Shown here piece by piece: positions 1 through 12,359 of a stretch of DNA of 64,000 nt. The stretch is taken from contig NC_081153.1 of NCBI RefSeq assembly GCF_958295425.1, positions 18,905,172-18,969,171 of the forward strand, given 5' to 3'. The DNA is from Solea solea. Its lineage: Eukaryota; Chordata; Actinopteri; Pleuronectiformes; Soleidae. The translations under genes were made by a program, and so were the position numbers. The notes beneath the pieces are model-generated. The model ran no database searches and was not told where the DNA came from. It saw nothing but the letters and a program-made list of their open reading frames with translations. Position 1 is the stretch's first letter, and every line of letters begins with the position of its first letter.

Positions 1-1811
1 TGCTTCTGTATTTGACCCTGACCTCTGACTTTTTTGGGGACAGGAGGACATCAATGATTCTATGATTGCAGACAGATATTTAGACCTGATTAGACTTCTA
101 ATAGATGCACAAATTGAAAGCTGAAGTGAATGATTGATGATATTATTCTGCCTCTGGTTGGTCTTTGTGAACAGAAACGATTTGACATTATTTTTATGCT
201 GCAAAAGGAACTCTGTCAAGCAAAACTATCAGACCTGACTGAGGGAGTGTTTGTGTGTATACAGCAGTCAGGCACAAGCAGGCAGGGGCAGAAGTGGTTC
301 TCTTGTGAAACTGCTGAATGACCATGTTTTTTTGAGCAGTAAAATTCACTTTCTGAAGCTTTTTGTGGGGGCTTTTTTTTGTGTTTTCAGTCAAACTGCA
401 CCCTGTTTGTAGTGGCAACCAGTAGTGATGTCACCAATAAGTATTCTTAACCCCATTTGAAGTGTTAAGATTGGAGATTTGGCCAGTACCATGTTATGGT
501 TCTGCAACCAGGCACTAACTGTCATTCACTGTTGTGCTCAACTGACAAATCTCAAGTCCACTTATATATACAGACTATGGCTTGTAGCGACCTCACTTTA
601 CTAGCACAATGTTACTTTTGCCTTTTACTACTTCAACATGAAATGAATCACTTCCTGAGTGCAGTGCAGTGCAGTATGGAACAGTTGCAACACGGGATAT
701 AAACACTGACACATATGGTGAGAATGGTTAGCATTGCGTGAACTTTTTGACAATGTTTTCAATGTAACAATTTATTTTGTAAATTTAAGAATAATAACAC
801 GTGGAAGTTTATGCTATTTGAACTCTTTGGACTCCCAACTCATGATTTAAAGGGTTACTCAATGATATCGCTTTAAAAATGCCATAAAACTGCAGTTCAA
901 TCTGAACCAATGATTTTGCAATTTTGCCTTATCTGTACATGACAATGAAACAACGCTACCATCCATATCCAAGAAAAATGCCTGTGCTATCATTCTGCCA
1001 CGACTGATATTAACACATTAGTCACAATGAATCTTCAGCTCTGTTTGACAAACCCTCTAATGTTTTAGAATTATCCAGCTTGTTGTGCTCTCTCTGTGGT
1101 CTTTACTCCAAGGACAGAAGGCTGTGCCGTTTAGTGATGATTTAAACAAGTTGCAATGAGGGCAAACCTGTAGAATATCTGCTTATGGAATGATGAGCCT
1201 CTTGACATGAAGCCTGAGCCATATGTGGCTTTTACTCTATAAGATCCTTGACAATGTAATACCGCCTCTACAACCTTCCAAGGTTTTAAAACTTGGCAAC
1301 AAAATTAGGGCAAATCTAACCCTTCTGTCAGGAGTAAAGAATGAACAGGAGCAAATTAGATCACTTTAAACTGTATGAAAGTTTTCCAACAGTTGTACGG
1401 ATTCATTTTGAACAACCTGCTCACATTTAAATGATTTAAGTCCTCGTGGTATCTAGGATAATTAGCTTTATTGGATTCTGTGTGTCATGGTTCTCACTAG
1501 TTTCATTTTATCACTTTACTGGAAACTGAATTTGCCAGAATGCAATGATACACGGTGTATTCCTGGTGTCTCCCGATACATTATAAGCAAAGGCACAATT
1601 TCCTAGCCCATGTGCAGGAAAGTTACGCTGGTAATCAGCCCCCATGTCTGCCGTAGACAGATAGATAGGCGGATAGACAGATAGACAGACGGGTTTATGA
1701 GTCATTAATTCAAACACAGACAGCTTATTAACCAGTCTGCGTTCACAGCTGGCTCACACCTGATACCTTCAATAGCCCCTAGACACCTTTAACGCTTTAA
1801 TGCAGAGCGTA

Positions 1812-1866
<55 letters not shown>

Positions 1867-2865
1867 ACGCGTGTGTAAGCATGCGCATGCATGCTGATGT
1901 GCTTGTGTGCAGACGTGCAAGATCCCATGGTGCAATAAAATGATAAGAAGTGTGTTTGCTGTTTCCTCTCTGGCAGTTGTGTACTGTCAGGTCACACCAG
2001 TAAACTGTTTAAGTTTTTAGACACACTCTTGTTTTTCCTTCACATTTTTTTTGGAGACTGGGTTACAGCTGATGTCGCCCTTGAGACGAGACGAGTGCGT
2101 ATAAAATAACACACGTGTGTAGGAAAAGACACTGCAGTGATGTAAACAGACATAACAGAACTGTCTGAAAGATTGTCATAACTGAAGAACAGAGTAGTAG
2201 TAAAAGCTCAAGATGGGTATTCTTATTCAAATAAAAGTTGACAGTATTTGTCAAGAAATAAAGCTTAAAGCGCTTGTACCAGCGCTTTTTCAAGTGTACC
2301 TGATGCTTTTTTTGTAATGCACATACATGCAATTGCACATACATCTTTCTGAGTAATGGATGTTGGATACAATTGTTGGCCACTACCTAAAAATAAGTTG
2401 TTTTTGAAAGATTTTATTCAAAGATACTACAGTTTTTTATCAAAAGGAAATCCAAAAACTACTACGAGTATTAGGAAAAAAAGTAATATTTTGAAAATAA
2501 AGTTTAATATTATGAGATTCTTTTTATCATTATCTAATGTATTATTTTTATCAAATAGCAACAGAACACAGATGTAACCAGCGATAACCTGCAGTCGTCG
2601 ACCACCACCAGCCATTTCCTCCTCCAGTCCACAAAAGAGATGATTTTCTCCAAGTTTGTGTGATTCTTTCTTCCAAACAGACTCAGTTTCGTGCACAATC
2701 CTCTCAAAGTCCTGATGCTAAAGATAATGCGGCGCTGATGTGACAAAAATGTGAAGTATTTATTTATTTTTTAGCCTCAATCAAAAATGGAACTTCATGA
2801 AATTCTCTGTGTTTCTCAACTTGACGGAGGTTTTTCAGCTGATCATCCGAGATTTTGTTTGAATA
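1..2865. other. AT-rich non-coding DNA, no gene seen
   Basis: I see no exon-like reading frame with a recognisable domain here. Open frames are short and lack flanking splice signals of a convincing kind. The stretch holds one long TG microsatellite (listed separately) and a short run of GATA-like units near 1657-1690. It may be intergenic or part of a large intron. Confidence 0.5.
1811..1866. repeat. (TG)n microsatellite
   Basis: An almost uninterrupted TG dinucleotide run of about 56 bp. It is followed by an alternating purine-pyrimidine stretch (GCACGCGTG, then GCATGCGCATGC), so the whole block to about 1895 has Z-DNA-prone composition. Confidence 0.9.
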
Positions 2866-3088
2866 ATAATGACGACTGTATTCTCATAATCTTACGACTT
2901 TATTCTTTAAAGATTATGACTTTATTCTCGAAAGATTACGACTTTATTCTCATAATATTATGACTTTATTCTCACAATATTATGACTTTATTCTCATAAT
3001 ATTCCGATTTTATTCTCACAATATTACAACTTTATTCAATATTACAACTTTATTCTCAAAATATTACGACTTTATTCTCGAACGATTT
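2866..3088. repeat. 22-bp tandem repeat (minisatellite)
   Basis: About ten degenerate units of roughly 22 bp, each containing ACTTTATTCTC followed by an AT-rich AATATTA-type spacer. The first and last units are more diverged (for example TTCTTTAAAGATTATG at the left and TTCTCGAACGATTTGG at the right). The unit resembles A/T-rich internal tandem repeats seen inside some fish non-autonomous transposons, but I see no terminal inverted repeats here, so that origin is only a guess. Confidence 0.75.
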
Positions 3089-4053
3089 GGCCTTAAAAAA
3101 AACAATTTGCAAACTGAAAATAATTGAATTGTATCTTAACAGCTTATAGGAAAATAGTTACTAGTAAATAAATGATCTGCAGGTTGTGAAGGTTAATTAG
3201 GTGGAATAATGAAATAATGATATGTTAAAGTCAACTCAAACTGCGAATTATTAGAATCCTCAAATCATTAATTGATCTATAAAATAAGTGTCTTCCAAAA
3301 GTGAGTAAACCAAGACATTCAGCATTCGCTGAGAAACTATAGACGTCTTCCATTTGAAGATATGCAAGCAAAAGTAATCATATGCACGTAAACATTACAA
3401 ATGATTTCAATTTAAATTAAACCAACGTCTCTGTATTGATTCAAATTTCTTGCTCTACTGAGAATTAAAACTCATTTCCTGTCAAATTACCAACAGGAGC
3501 TCATCTGGTTAAGTGCATGCATTTAAATATTATTTACAATTTCTATTATATTTTTTTGTTTGTTTTCTAATTGGAGTGAATGTATTCCACAGGAGCACCG
3601 GTGATCCATTTACCCTGCCCACTGCTGTGTCAATTAAACCATCTTCAAAGTCGGCGCCTCGCAGAGTTAGTCAGGTGAAGCTGATGTCACCGCTCCCAAT
3701 AAAGAAGGAGAGAAGTATGAAAATCCAAATTAGAGCGGTAACAACAAAAGCAAAGGTGGTTTTGACTGGCAGGGATGTTCTTGTTATCCGACTGCGATGT
3801 CTGCGAAGCAAATCACACGTGATTTGAAGCCTCGTGTGGATCTATTTCGGCTCAGGTCACAGCCGTGTCAACATGGCGACTGTGACGCGAGGAAAAGACA
3901 GCTCAGTCTGTGATTGCGGACAATTGAGTCTCCGTTTGCAAACATTACGAATGTCACACGCGAGGCAAGTCATTTAAATTGTCTCTCATTATGTGCAACA
4001 ACTCAGCAGAGTGAAGAGATTTAGGGGGTTAATTGGGTCTAGGGACAAAATGT

Positions 4054-4078
4054 ACACACACACACACACACACACACC
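4054..4078. repeat. (CA)n microsatellite
   Basis: Pure CA dinucleotide run of about 25 bp. It lies at the boundary between a unique-looking patch and a purine-rich stretch (4130-4320). Confidence 0.9.
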
Positions 4079-4914
4079 AAATCCTCTTAGCTTTATAATG
4101 AAGGAAGAGAGATTGGTACAGGAAAAATTGTTCCACCAGAAATATGCTGCAACAGGAAAGAAGAGGGAGAGGATGAGGATGGAGAGATGAAAGAGAGAGA
4201 CAGAGATGCAGGTCAAGATAAAAGGATAAACACTGAGGGATAAAAAAAAAAACGAAAGAAAAAATGCTGCAATGGAAGAAACAGAGAAACGGGAGATGGA
4301 AAAAAAAAGTTGAAGGGGTGACAGTTGGGAGTGGATTGTAAAATAACAATGCTTTGTTGCCATGGAAACAAACATTTTTATCAGCCCCCAAAGGCGAGAA
4401 AGTAACCTGCTTGTTAAACCTCCCGTGCTATCTTGTTAAGCTGTTGTTGTGTTTGTGCGAAGCGAAAGTGTGTTTGCAGTTGTGGCGTTCCCTAATGAAA
4501 CAGTGCGCAGGGCACACGCCTGCCTCGGCTCTGCTTTGAGTTTCATCCGCCTTGGAGTTTTGGTCGTAGTATTATTTCTATGTTTCTCAGAGACTGAGAG
4601 GTTGTTATAATCCAACTGAGTATGGATCGTTTCCTAAAGAAGAAATGACTTGGGATTCTTCTTTAAACACATTTAATATATACCTTCACTTTTTTAGGTA
4701 CACATGTTCACATGCTGCAAATAGCAAAATAGCCAACACATATGGAATTTGAACACTTTTTAGAAGCAAATAAAATATCGATTTAATCATTCAAAAACAT
4801 TGTATTTCATTGTTTGAATATACACTTGTTCTTTGCGCTCCCTGATTTGTTCTTTGCGCCGTAGTTTTTTGTTTGCGATTCTGAACATGGGCTAAATGGA
4901 GCGGAAGTAGTCAC

Positions 4915-5040
4915 AGGCTTGGAGTCACTGTCACTATTTTTTTGTATTGTTTTACTGTCTTTTATTGTTTTTTACAGTTTTATTTGTCATGTCTGTGTAC
5001 AGCACTTTGGTCAACTATGTTGTAAAGTTGGATTTGATTG
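4915..5040 (+). mobile_element. LINE-like 3' tail fragment
   Basis: The stretch contains a T-rich segment followed by GTACAGCACTTTGGTCAACT and then GTAAAGTTGGATTTGATTG. Many teleost non-LTR retrotransposons end in similar text (a CACTTTGG core, then a short TTGGATTG-type tail). No reverse transcriptase coding remains, so this would be a 5'-truncated copy. The assignment is from memory of the sequence style, not a search. Confidence 0.4.
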
Positions 5041-5643
5041 TTGATGACAGAAGCCAGAGGAGAATGATTAGAAAGTAACTCAAAACACTAATTACCACCA
5101 ACGGAAAATCATTTCTGCACACACAACATGTCAAACCTGAGCAGAGAATACAGCAGGAGACAACACCGGGTGCCACTTTATAAGGTGTCCTGTGTACCTT
5201 CAGTAATAAAGTGGAAAGTGAGAGTAAAATATTGTGTTGACCAAGAGTTCTATCTTCAACCCTCAGTATGCTCTAAAAAAAAAAAAAAAAAATAGTTCAT
5301 CACTCTCCTGAATTGGGACACTTGAAGGTGGGGTGGGAATCCTACCATCATATACAGGGCGAAAAGTGATGAATTGCAGATGTAGGGAAAGAGGCGCATA
5401 TTATTCCGGTTTCTGCTCAGAGATGGTTCACGAAACTTTACACACATAACACCGAGGTGTTGCTGTGAAGAATGTTAAACAAACCTGGGATATGCTTGAA
5501 CCAAATCAGGCAACAGTAATGAGTTTTGCTCTTCAGATATCATCACATTTGTGCTGGTATCACTTGTAGTTTAGAAATAATAGAAATAAATTCTACTCCT
5601 GCAGAGTGACCTAGATAACAGATAAGTACTGCTACACCGTAAG

Positions 5644-5673
5644 CACACACACACACACACACACTATATAAAG

Positions 5674-5730
<57 letters not shown>
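5644..5730. repeat. Compound (CA)n/(TA)n microsatellite
   Basis: A CA run (5644-5664) is followed by an imperfect and then pure TA run (about 5683-5716) and by TGTATATATACATAT. Open frames here encode only alternating Tyr-Ile and are not genes. Confidence 0.9.
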
Positions 5731-5733
<3 letters not shown>

Positions 5734-6324
5734 CACATATGTATGGCAATGCATGCATTCACTGCATTTAAAGTCACTGATCACCTTGTACTTTTTATTG
5801 TTGGTAGCACTGGAAACTCAACAGATATAAAGCCATTGCCTGTATAATGGAAAAGGCAAACTCTTCATGTACTTCACTGTTACTGTTTTCTAATTTATCA
5901 CACTCTCCTACACACCTTTGTTAAATTACTACTTCTACAGCCACAGTTAGTGCTTCACTGATGGCTCTACAGAAACAGGATTGATTGGATGAACCAGAAA
6001 CACAATGAGGTGCAAGATGAAGAGTAACACACAGCCGGTCTTTTACAGTTTGAAACGCCGGCACATCTTGAATTCACGGTGAGGCAGACAGTGTCTGAAG
6101 ACCAAATAAACAAGAGAAAAATAATTTGCCTGTGCCCTCCAGACCCGAGCTGTTTCTGATCTGACATTTCTAACAGCAGAGCAACACATTCTGTGTGTGT
6201 GCCTGTCAAAGCTATGACAAATCATTGTGGGAACTAAATCAGAGTTGGTTCACAACTTGGAGTTTGAGGAGAGATAATGGTTTATGTCAGAAGATGTAGT
6301 TTTTATTATTGTATCTACAACAGA

Positions 6325-6385
6325 GGTGGAAGGTTACATTTACTCGCAGTACTGTAATTGAGTGGATTTTTTGAGTGTGTTTAGT
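6325..6385 (+). mobile_element. Fragment resembling a fish MITE end next to the satellite
   Basis: GAGGTGGAAGGTTACATTTA followed by CTCGCAGTACTGTAATTG is close in style to a widespread teleost non-autonomous DNA-transposon end (a GTGGAAAGTAAC...ACATTTACTC...AGTACTGTA pattern). It stops immediately where the first 38-bp satellite unit begins. A partner end was not found on the far side of the array. Confidence 0.35.
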
Positions 6386-6444
6386 ATGTCATCTGAAAAG
6401 TAACCAACATGTCATAGTTTAGTATGTTGTCCAAAAATTGGCAA

Positions 6445-7170
6445 GAATTACTTACTAAACTATGATATTTTTGTCAAATTTTGGGCGACGTACTGAACTA
6501 TGACATTTTTGTCATATTTTGGAAGATATACTATATTATGACATTTTTGTCAAATTTTGGGCGAGATATTAAACTATGAAATTGTTCTCAAATTTTGGAT
6601 GACATACTAAACTTTGACATTGTTCTCAAATTTTGGACGACATACTAAACTATGACATTTTTGTCAAATTTTGGGCGAGATACTAAACTATGACATGTTT
6701 GTCAAATGTTGGACAACATACTCAACTATGTAATTTTTGTCAAATTTAAGACAACATACTATAGTATAAGTTTTTTGAGTGTTTTTGGACGACATACTAT
6801 AGTATGACTTTTTTGGGTGATTTTGGAGGACATAAGAGAGTATGACTTTTTTGGGTGATTTTGGAGAACATACTATAGTGTAACTTTTTTGTGACTTTTC
6901 GGATGACTTACTATAGTATGACTTTTTGGGTAATTTTGGACAACAATATATGGTATGATTTTTTTTGCGACATTTTGGACAACATACTTTAGTATTACTT
7001 TGTTGATTAAATTTGGAGGACATGCTATAGTATTAGATTTTTAGGTTGATTTTGGACGACATACTATAGTATGACTTCTTCGTGACCTTTTGGACGACAT
7101 AGTAAACAAGGAAGTTTTTCTCAAATTTTGGACGATATACTTAACTATGACATTTTTATCAAATATTTGG
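6445..7170 (-). repeat. Inverted segment of the 38-bp array
   Basis: About 19 units read as the reverse complement of the main array: TTTTGGACGACATAC, then a TATAG or TAAAC centre, then TATGACATTTTT. They are more diverged than units in the main block. Several carry CATACTATAGTATG, a perfect 14-bp palindrome, where the forward block has the imperfect CATAGTATAGTATG. The flip to forward orientation occurs at about 7165-7175 (TTGGACCAAAATGTCATAG). Confidence 0.9.
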
Positions 7171-7707
7171 ACCAAAATGTCATAGTATAGTATGTCGTTC
7201 AAAATCGGTCAAAAAAGTCATAGTATAGTATGTCATCCAAAATCGGTCAAAAATGTCGTAGTATAGTATGTCGTCCGAAATCGGTCAAAAATGTCATAGT
7301 AAAGCATGTCGTCCAAAATCGGTCAAAAATGTCATAGTATAGTATGTCGTCCAAAATCGGTCAAAGAAGTCATAGTATAGTATGTCGTCCAAAATCTGTC
7401 AAAAAAGTCATAGTATAGTATGTCGGCCAAAATCGGTCAAAAACGTCATAGTATAGCATGTCGTCCAAAATCGGTCAAATATGTCATAGTATAGTATGTC
7501 GTCCAAAATCGGTCAAAAAAGTCATAGTATAGTATGTCATCCAAAATCGGTCAAAAATGTCGTAGTATAGTATGTCGTCCAAAATCGGTCAAAAAAGTCA
7601 TAGTATAGCATGTCGTCCGAAATCTGTCAAAAATGTCATAGTATAGTATGTCGTCCAAAATGTGATCTAAATTTACAACAATGCTTCTTAGGATTGCAGA
7701 AGGTACT

Positions 7708-7779
7708 TGTTCCTACCAGGGCTTGAACCCAGGTCTCCTATGTTAAAGGCAAAAGTGTTATCCATTACACCAACCATGC
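7708..7779 (-). pseudogene. tRNA-like module, copy 1 (type A)
   Basis: On the minus strand this 72-bp module has an exact A-box match (TGGTGTAATGG), a D-stem pair GTGT/ACAC, an exact B-box match (GGTTCAAGCCC) in a T-arm-like hairpin, and a 3' end GGAACA. The acceptor stem does not pair and the anticodon arm is weak, with AAC or TTA at the anticodon position depending on register. The best reading is a tRNA-derived pseudogene, perhaps from tRNA-Val or tRNA-Gln. A TTTT tract (plus-strand AAAA at 7657-7660) lies about 48 bp downstream and could end Pol III transcription. Confidence 0.7.
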
Positions 7780-10330
7780 GTTCCAAAAGCTGTCAAAAAC
7801 GTCATAGTATAGCATGTCGTCCAAAATCGGTCAAAAATGTCATAGTATATTATGTCGTCCAAGATCACCTAAAAAAGTCATAGTATAGTATGTCGTCCAA
7901 AATTACCTAAAAAAATCATAGTATAGCATGTCGTCCAAAATCGGTCAAAAATGTCATAGTATAGCATGTCGTCTAAAATCGGTCAAAAATGTCATAGTAT
8001 AGCATGTTGTCCAAAATCGGTTAAAAATTTCATAGTATAGCATGTCGTCCAAAATCTGTCAAAAAAGTCATAGTATAGTATGTCGTCCAAAATCTGTCAA
8101 AAATGTCATAGTATAGTATGTCGTCCAAAATCTGTCAAAAAAGTCATAGTATAGTATGTCTTCCAAAATCTGTCAAAAAAGTCATAGTATAGTATGTCGT
8201 CCAAAATCGGTCAAAAAAGTCATAGTATAGCATGTCGCCCAAAATCGGTCAAAAATGTCATAGTATAGCATGTCGTCCAAAATCGGTCAAAAATGTCATA
8301 GTATAGCATGTCGTCCAAAATTGGTCAAAAATTTCATAGTATAGCATGTCGTCCAAAATCGGTCAAAAACGTCATAGTATAGCATGTTGTCCAAAATCGG
8401 TCAAAAACGTCATAGTATAGCATGTCGTCCAAAATCGGTCAAAAATGTCATAGTATAGCATGTCGTCCAAAATCGGTCAAAAAGGTCATAGTATAGCATG
8501 TCGTCCAAAATCGGTCAAAAACGTCATAGTATAGCATGTCCCCCAAAATCGGTCAAAAATGTCATAGTATAGCATGTCGTCCAAAATCGGTCAAAAATGT
8601 CATAGTATAGTATGACGTCCAAAATCACCTAAAAAAGTCATAGTATAGTATGTCGTCCAAAATTACCTAAAAAAAATCATAGTATCGTATGTCGTCCAAA
8701 ATCGGTCAAAAATGTCATAGTATAGCATGTCGTCCAAAATCGGTCAAAAATGTCATAGTATAGCATGTCGTCCAAAATCGGTCAAAAATGTCATAGTATA
8801 GCATGTCGTCCAAAATCGGTCAAAAACGTCATAGTATAGCATGTCGTCCAAAATCGGTCAAAAACGTCATAGTATAGCATGTCGTCCAAAATCGGTCAAA
8901 TATGTCATAGTATAGTATGTCGTCCAAAATCGGTCAAAAAAGTCATAGTATAGTATGTCGTCCGAAATCGGTCAAAAATGTCATAGTATAGCATGTCGTC
9001 TAAAATCGGTCAAAAATGTCATAGTATAGCATGTTGTCCAAAATCGGTTAAAAATTTCATAGTATAGCATGTCGTCCAAAATCTGTCAAAAAAGTCATAG
9101 TATAGTATGTCGTCCAAAATCTGTCAAAAATGTCATAGTATAGTATGTCGTCCAAAATCTGTCAAAAAAGTCATAGTATAGTATGTCTTCCAAAATCTGT
9201 CAAAAAAGTTATAGTATAGTATGTCGTCCAAAATCGGTCAAAAAAGTCATAGTATAGCATGTCGCCCAAAATCGGTCAAAAATGTCATAGTATAGCATGT
9301 CGTCCAAAATCGGTCAAAAATGTCATAGTATAGCATGTCGTCCAAAATTGGTCAAAAATGTCATAGTATAGCATGTCGTCCAAAATCGGTCAAAAACGTC
9401 ATAGTATAGCATGTCGTCCAAAATCGGTCAAAAACGTCATAGTATAGCATGTCGTCTAAAATCGGTCAAAAATGTCATAGTATGGTATGATGTCCAAAAT
9501 AACCTAAAAAAGTCATAGTATAGTATGTCGTCCAAAATTACCTAAAAAAAATCATAGTATAGTATGTCGTCCAAAATCGGTCAAAAATGTCATAGTATAG
9601 CATGTCGTCCAAAATCGGTCAAAAACGTCATAGTATAGCATGTCGTCCAAAATCGGTCAAAAATGTCATAGTATAGTATGTCGTCCAAGATCACCTAAAA
9701 AAGTCATAGTATAGTATGTCGTCCAAAATTACCTAAAAAAATCATAGTATAGCATGTCGTCCAAAATCGATCAAAAATGTCATAGTATAGCATGTCGTCT
9801 AAAATCGGTCAAAAATGTCATAGTATAGCATGTTGTCCAAAATCGGTTAAAAATTTCATAGTATAGCATGTCGTCCAAAATCGGTCAAAAAAGTCATAGT
9901 ATAGTATGTCATCCAAAATCGGTCAAAAATGTCGTAGTATAGTATGTCGTCCAAAATCTGTCAAAAAAGTCATAGTATAGTATGCCGTCCAAAATCGGTC
10001 AAAAACGTCATAGTACAGCATGTCGTCCAAAATCGGTCAAAAAAGTCATAGTATAGTATGCCGTCCAAAATCGGTCAAAAACGTCATAGTACAGCATGTC
10101 GTCCAAAATCGGTCAAAAAAGTTATAGTATAGTATGTCGTCCAAAATCGGTCAAAAAAGTCATAGTATAGCATGTCGCCCAAAATCGGTCAAAAATGTCA
10201 TAGTATAGCATGTCGTCCAAAATCGGTCAAAAATGTCATAGTATAGCATGTCGTCCAAAATTGGTCAAAAATGTCATAGTATAGCATGTCGTCCAAAATC
10301 GGTCAAAAACGTCATAGTATAGCATGTCGT

Positions 10331-12359
10331 CCAAAATCGGTCAAAAAGGTCATAGTATAGCATGTCGTCCAAAATCGGTCAAAAACGTCATAGTATAGCA
10401 TGTCGCCCAAAATCGGTCAAAAATGTCATAGTATAGCATGTTGTCCAAAATCGGTCAAAAATGTCATAGTATGGTATGATGTCCAAAATAACCTAAAAAA
10501 GTCATAGTATAGTATGTCGTCCAAAATTACCTAAAAAAAATCATAGTATAGTATGTCGTCCAAAATCGGTCAAAAATGTCATAGTATAGCATGTCGTCCA
10601 AAATCGGTCAAAAACGTCATAGTATAGCATGTCGTCCAAAATCGGTCAAAAATGTCATAGTATAGTATGTCGTCCAAGATCACCTAAAAAAGTCATAGTA
10701 TAGTATGTCGTCCAAAATTACCTAAAAAAATCATAGTATAGCATGTCGTCCAAAATCGGTCAAAAATGTCATAGTATAGCATGTCGTCTAAAATCGGTCA
10801 AAAATGTCATAGTATAGCATGTTGTCCAAAATCGGTTAAAAATTTCATAGTATAGCATGTCGTCCAAAATCGGTCAAAAAAGTCATAGTATAGTATGTCA
10901 TCCAAAATCGGTCAAAAATGTCGTAGTATAGTATGTCGTCCAAAATCTGTCAAAAAAGTCATAGTATAGTATGCCGTCCAAAATCGGTCAAAAACGTCAT
11001 AGTACAGCATGTCGTCCAAAATCGGTCAAAAAAGTCATAGTATAGTATGCCGTCCAAAATCGGTCAAAAACGTCATAGTACAGCATGTCGTCCAAAATCG
11101 GTCAAAAATGTCATAGTATAGCATGTCGTCCGAAATATGTCAAAAATGTCATAGTATAGTATCTCGTCCAAAATGTGATCTAAATTTACAACAATGCTTC
11201 TTTGGATTGCAGAAGGTACTTGTTCCTACCAGGGCTTGAACCCAGGTCTCCTATGTTAAAGGCAAAAGTGTTATCCATTACACCAACCATGCTTTCCAAA
11301 AGCTGTCAAAAACGTCATAGTATAGCATGTCGTCCAAAATCGGTCAAAAATGTCATAGTATAGTATGTCGTCCAAGATCACCTAAAAAAGTCATAGTATA
11401 GTATGTCGTCCAAAATTACCTAAAAAAATCATAGTATAGCATGTCGTCCAAAATCGGTCAAAAATGTCATAGTATAGCATGTCGTCTAAAATCGGTCAAA
11501 AATGTCATAGTATAGCATGTTGTCCAAAATCGGTTAAAAATTTCATAGTATAGCATGTCGTCCAAAATCTGTCAAAAAAGTCATAGTATAGAATGTCGTC
11601 CAAAATCTGTCAAAAATGTCATAGTATAGTATGTCGTCCAAAATCTGTCAAAAAAGTCATAGTATAGTATGTCTTCCAAAATCTGTCAAAAAAGTCATAG
11701 TATAGTATGTCGTCCAAAATCGGTCAAAAAAGTCATAGTATAGCATGTCGCCCAAAATCGGTCAAAAATGTCATAGTATAGCATGTCGTCCAAAATCGGT
11801 CAAAAATGTCATAGTATAGCATGTCGTCCAAAATCGGTCAAAAACGTCATAGTATAGCATGTCGTCCAAAATCGGTCAAAAACGTCATAGTATAGCATGC
11901 CGTCCAAAATCGGTCAAATATGTCATAGTATAGTATGTCGTCCAAAATCGGTCAAAAAAGTCATAGTATAGTATGTCATCCGAAATCGGTCAAAAATGTC
12001 ATAGTATAGCATGTCGTCCAAAATCGGTCAAAAATGTCATAGTATAGTATGTCGTCCAAAATCGGTCAAAAAATTCATAGTATAGTATGTCATCCAAAAT
12101 CGGTCAAAAATGTCGTAGTATAGTATGTCGTCCTAAATCGGTCAAAGAAGTCATAGTATAGTATGTCGTCCAAAATCTGTCAAAAAAGTCATAGTATAGT
12201 ATGTCGTCCAAAATCGGTCAAAAACGTCATAGTATAGAATGTCGTCCAAAATCGGTCAAATATGTCATAGTATAGTATGTCGTCCAAAATCGGTCAAAAA
12301 AGTCATAGTATAGTATGTCATCCAAAATCGGTCAAAAATGTCGTAGTATAGTATGTCGT
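10331..12359. repeat. 2029-bp higher-order repeat, copy 1
   Basis: Rare marker variants recur exactly 2029 bp apart. The tRNA-like modules start at 11221 and 13250, and a TATGGTATGA variant occurs at 10470 and 12499. The text in between reads nearly identically. The left edge was placed where the shared AAAAAGGTC variant begins (about 10331 and 12360) and neighbouring units stop matching. Confidence 0.75.
11221..11292 (-). pseudogene. tRNA-like module, copy 2 (type A)
   Basis: Same 72-bp module as at 7708, with A box and B box intact. It lies in copy 1 of the 2029-bp higher-order repeat. The flank has a single change (CTTTGGATTG in place of CTTAGGATTG). Confidence 0.7.

Larger units (their letters stand above)
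3089..6385. other. Non-coding DNA; microsatellites; possible conserved non-coding segments
   Basis: No gene recognised. Two less AT-rich, non-repetitive patches (about 3600-3990 and 4390-4560) look like unique sequence and could be regulatory elements, but this is only an impression of composition. 4054-4078 is a CA repeat. 4920-5040 includes text like a LINE 3' tail (listed separately). 5644-5730 is a compound CA/TA microsatellite. Confidence 0.4.

Noticed and set aside
3989..4391. Minus-strand frames of 120-128 codons rich in Phe, Leu and Ser
   Set aside because: They are explained by the purine-rich plus strand (4130-4320) next to a CA repeat; there is no homologous motif.
6688..7023. 111-codon minus-strand frame rich in Lys, Ser and Cys
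   Set aside because: It lies wholly in the inverted satellite segment and its protein repeat mirrors the 38-bp unit, so it is not a gene.
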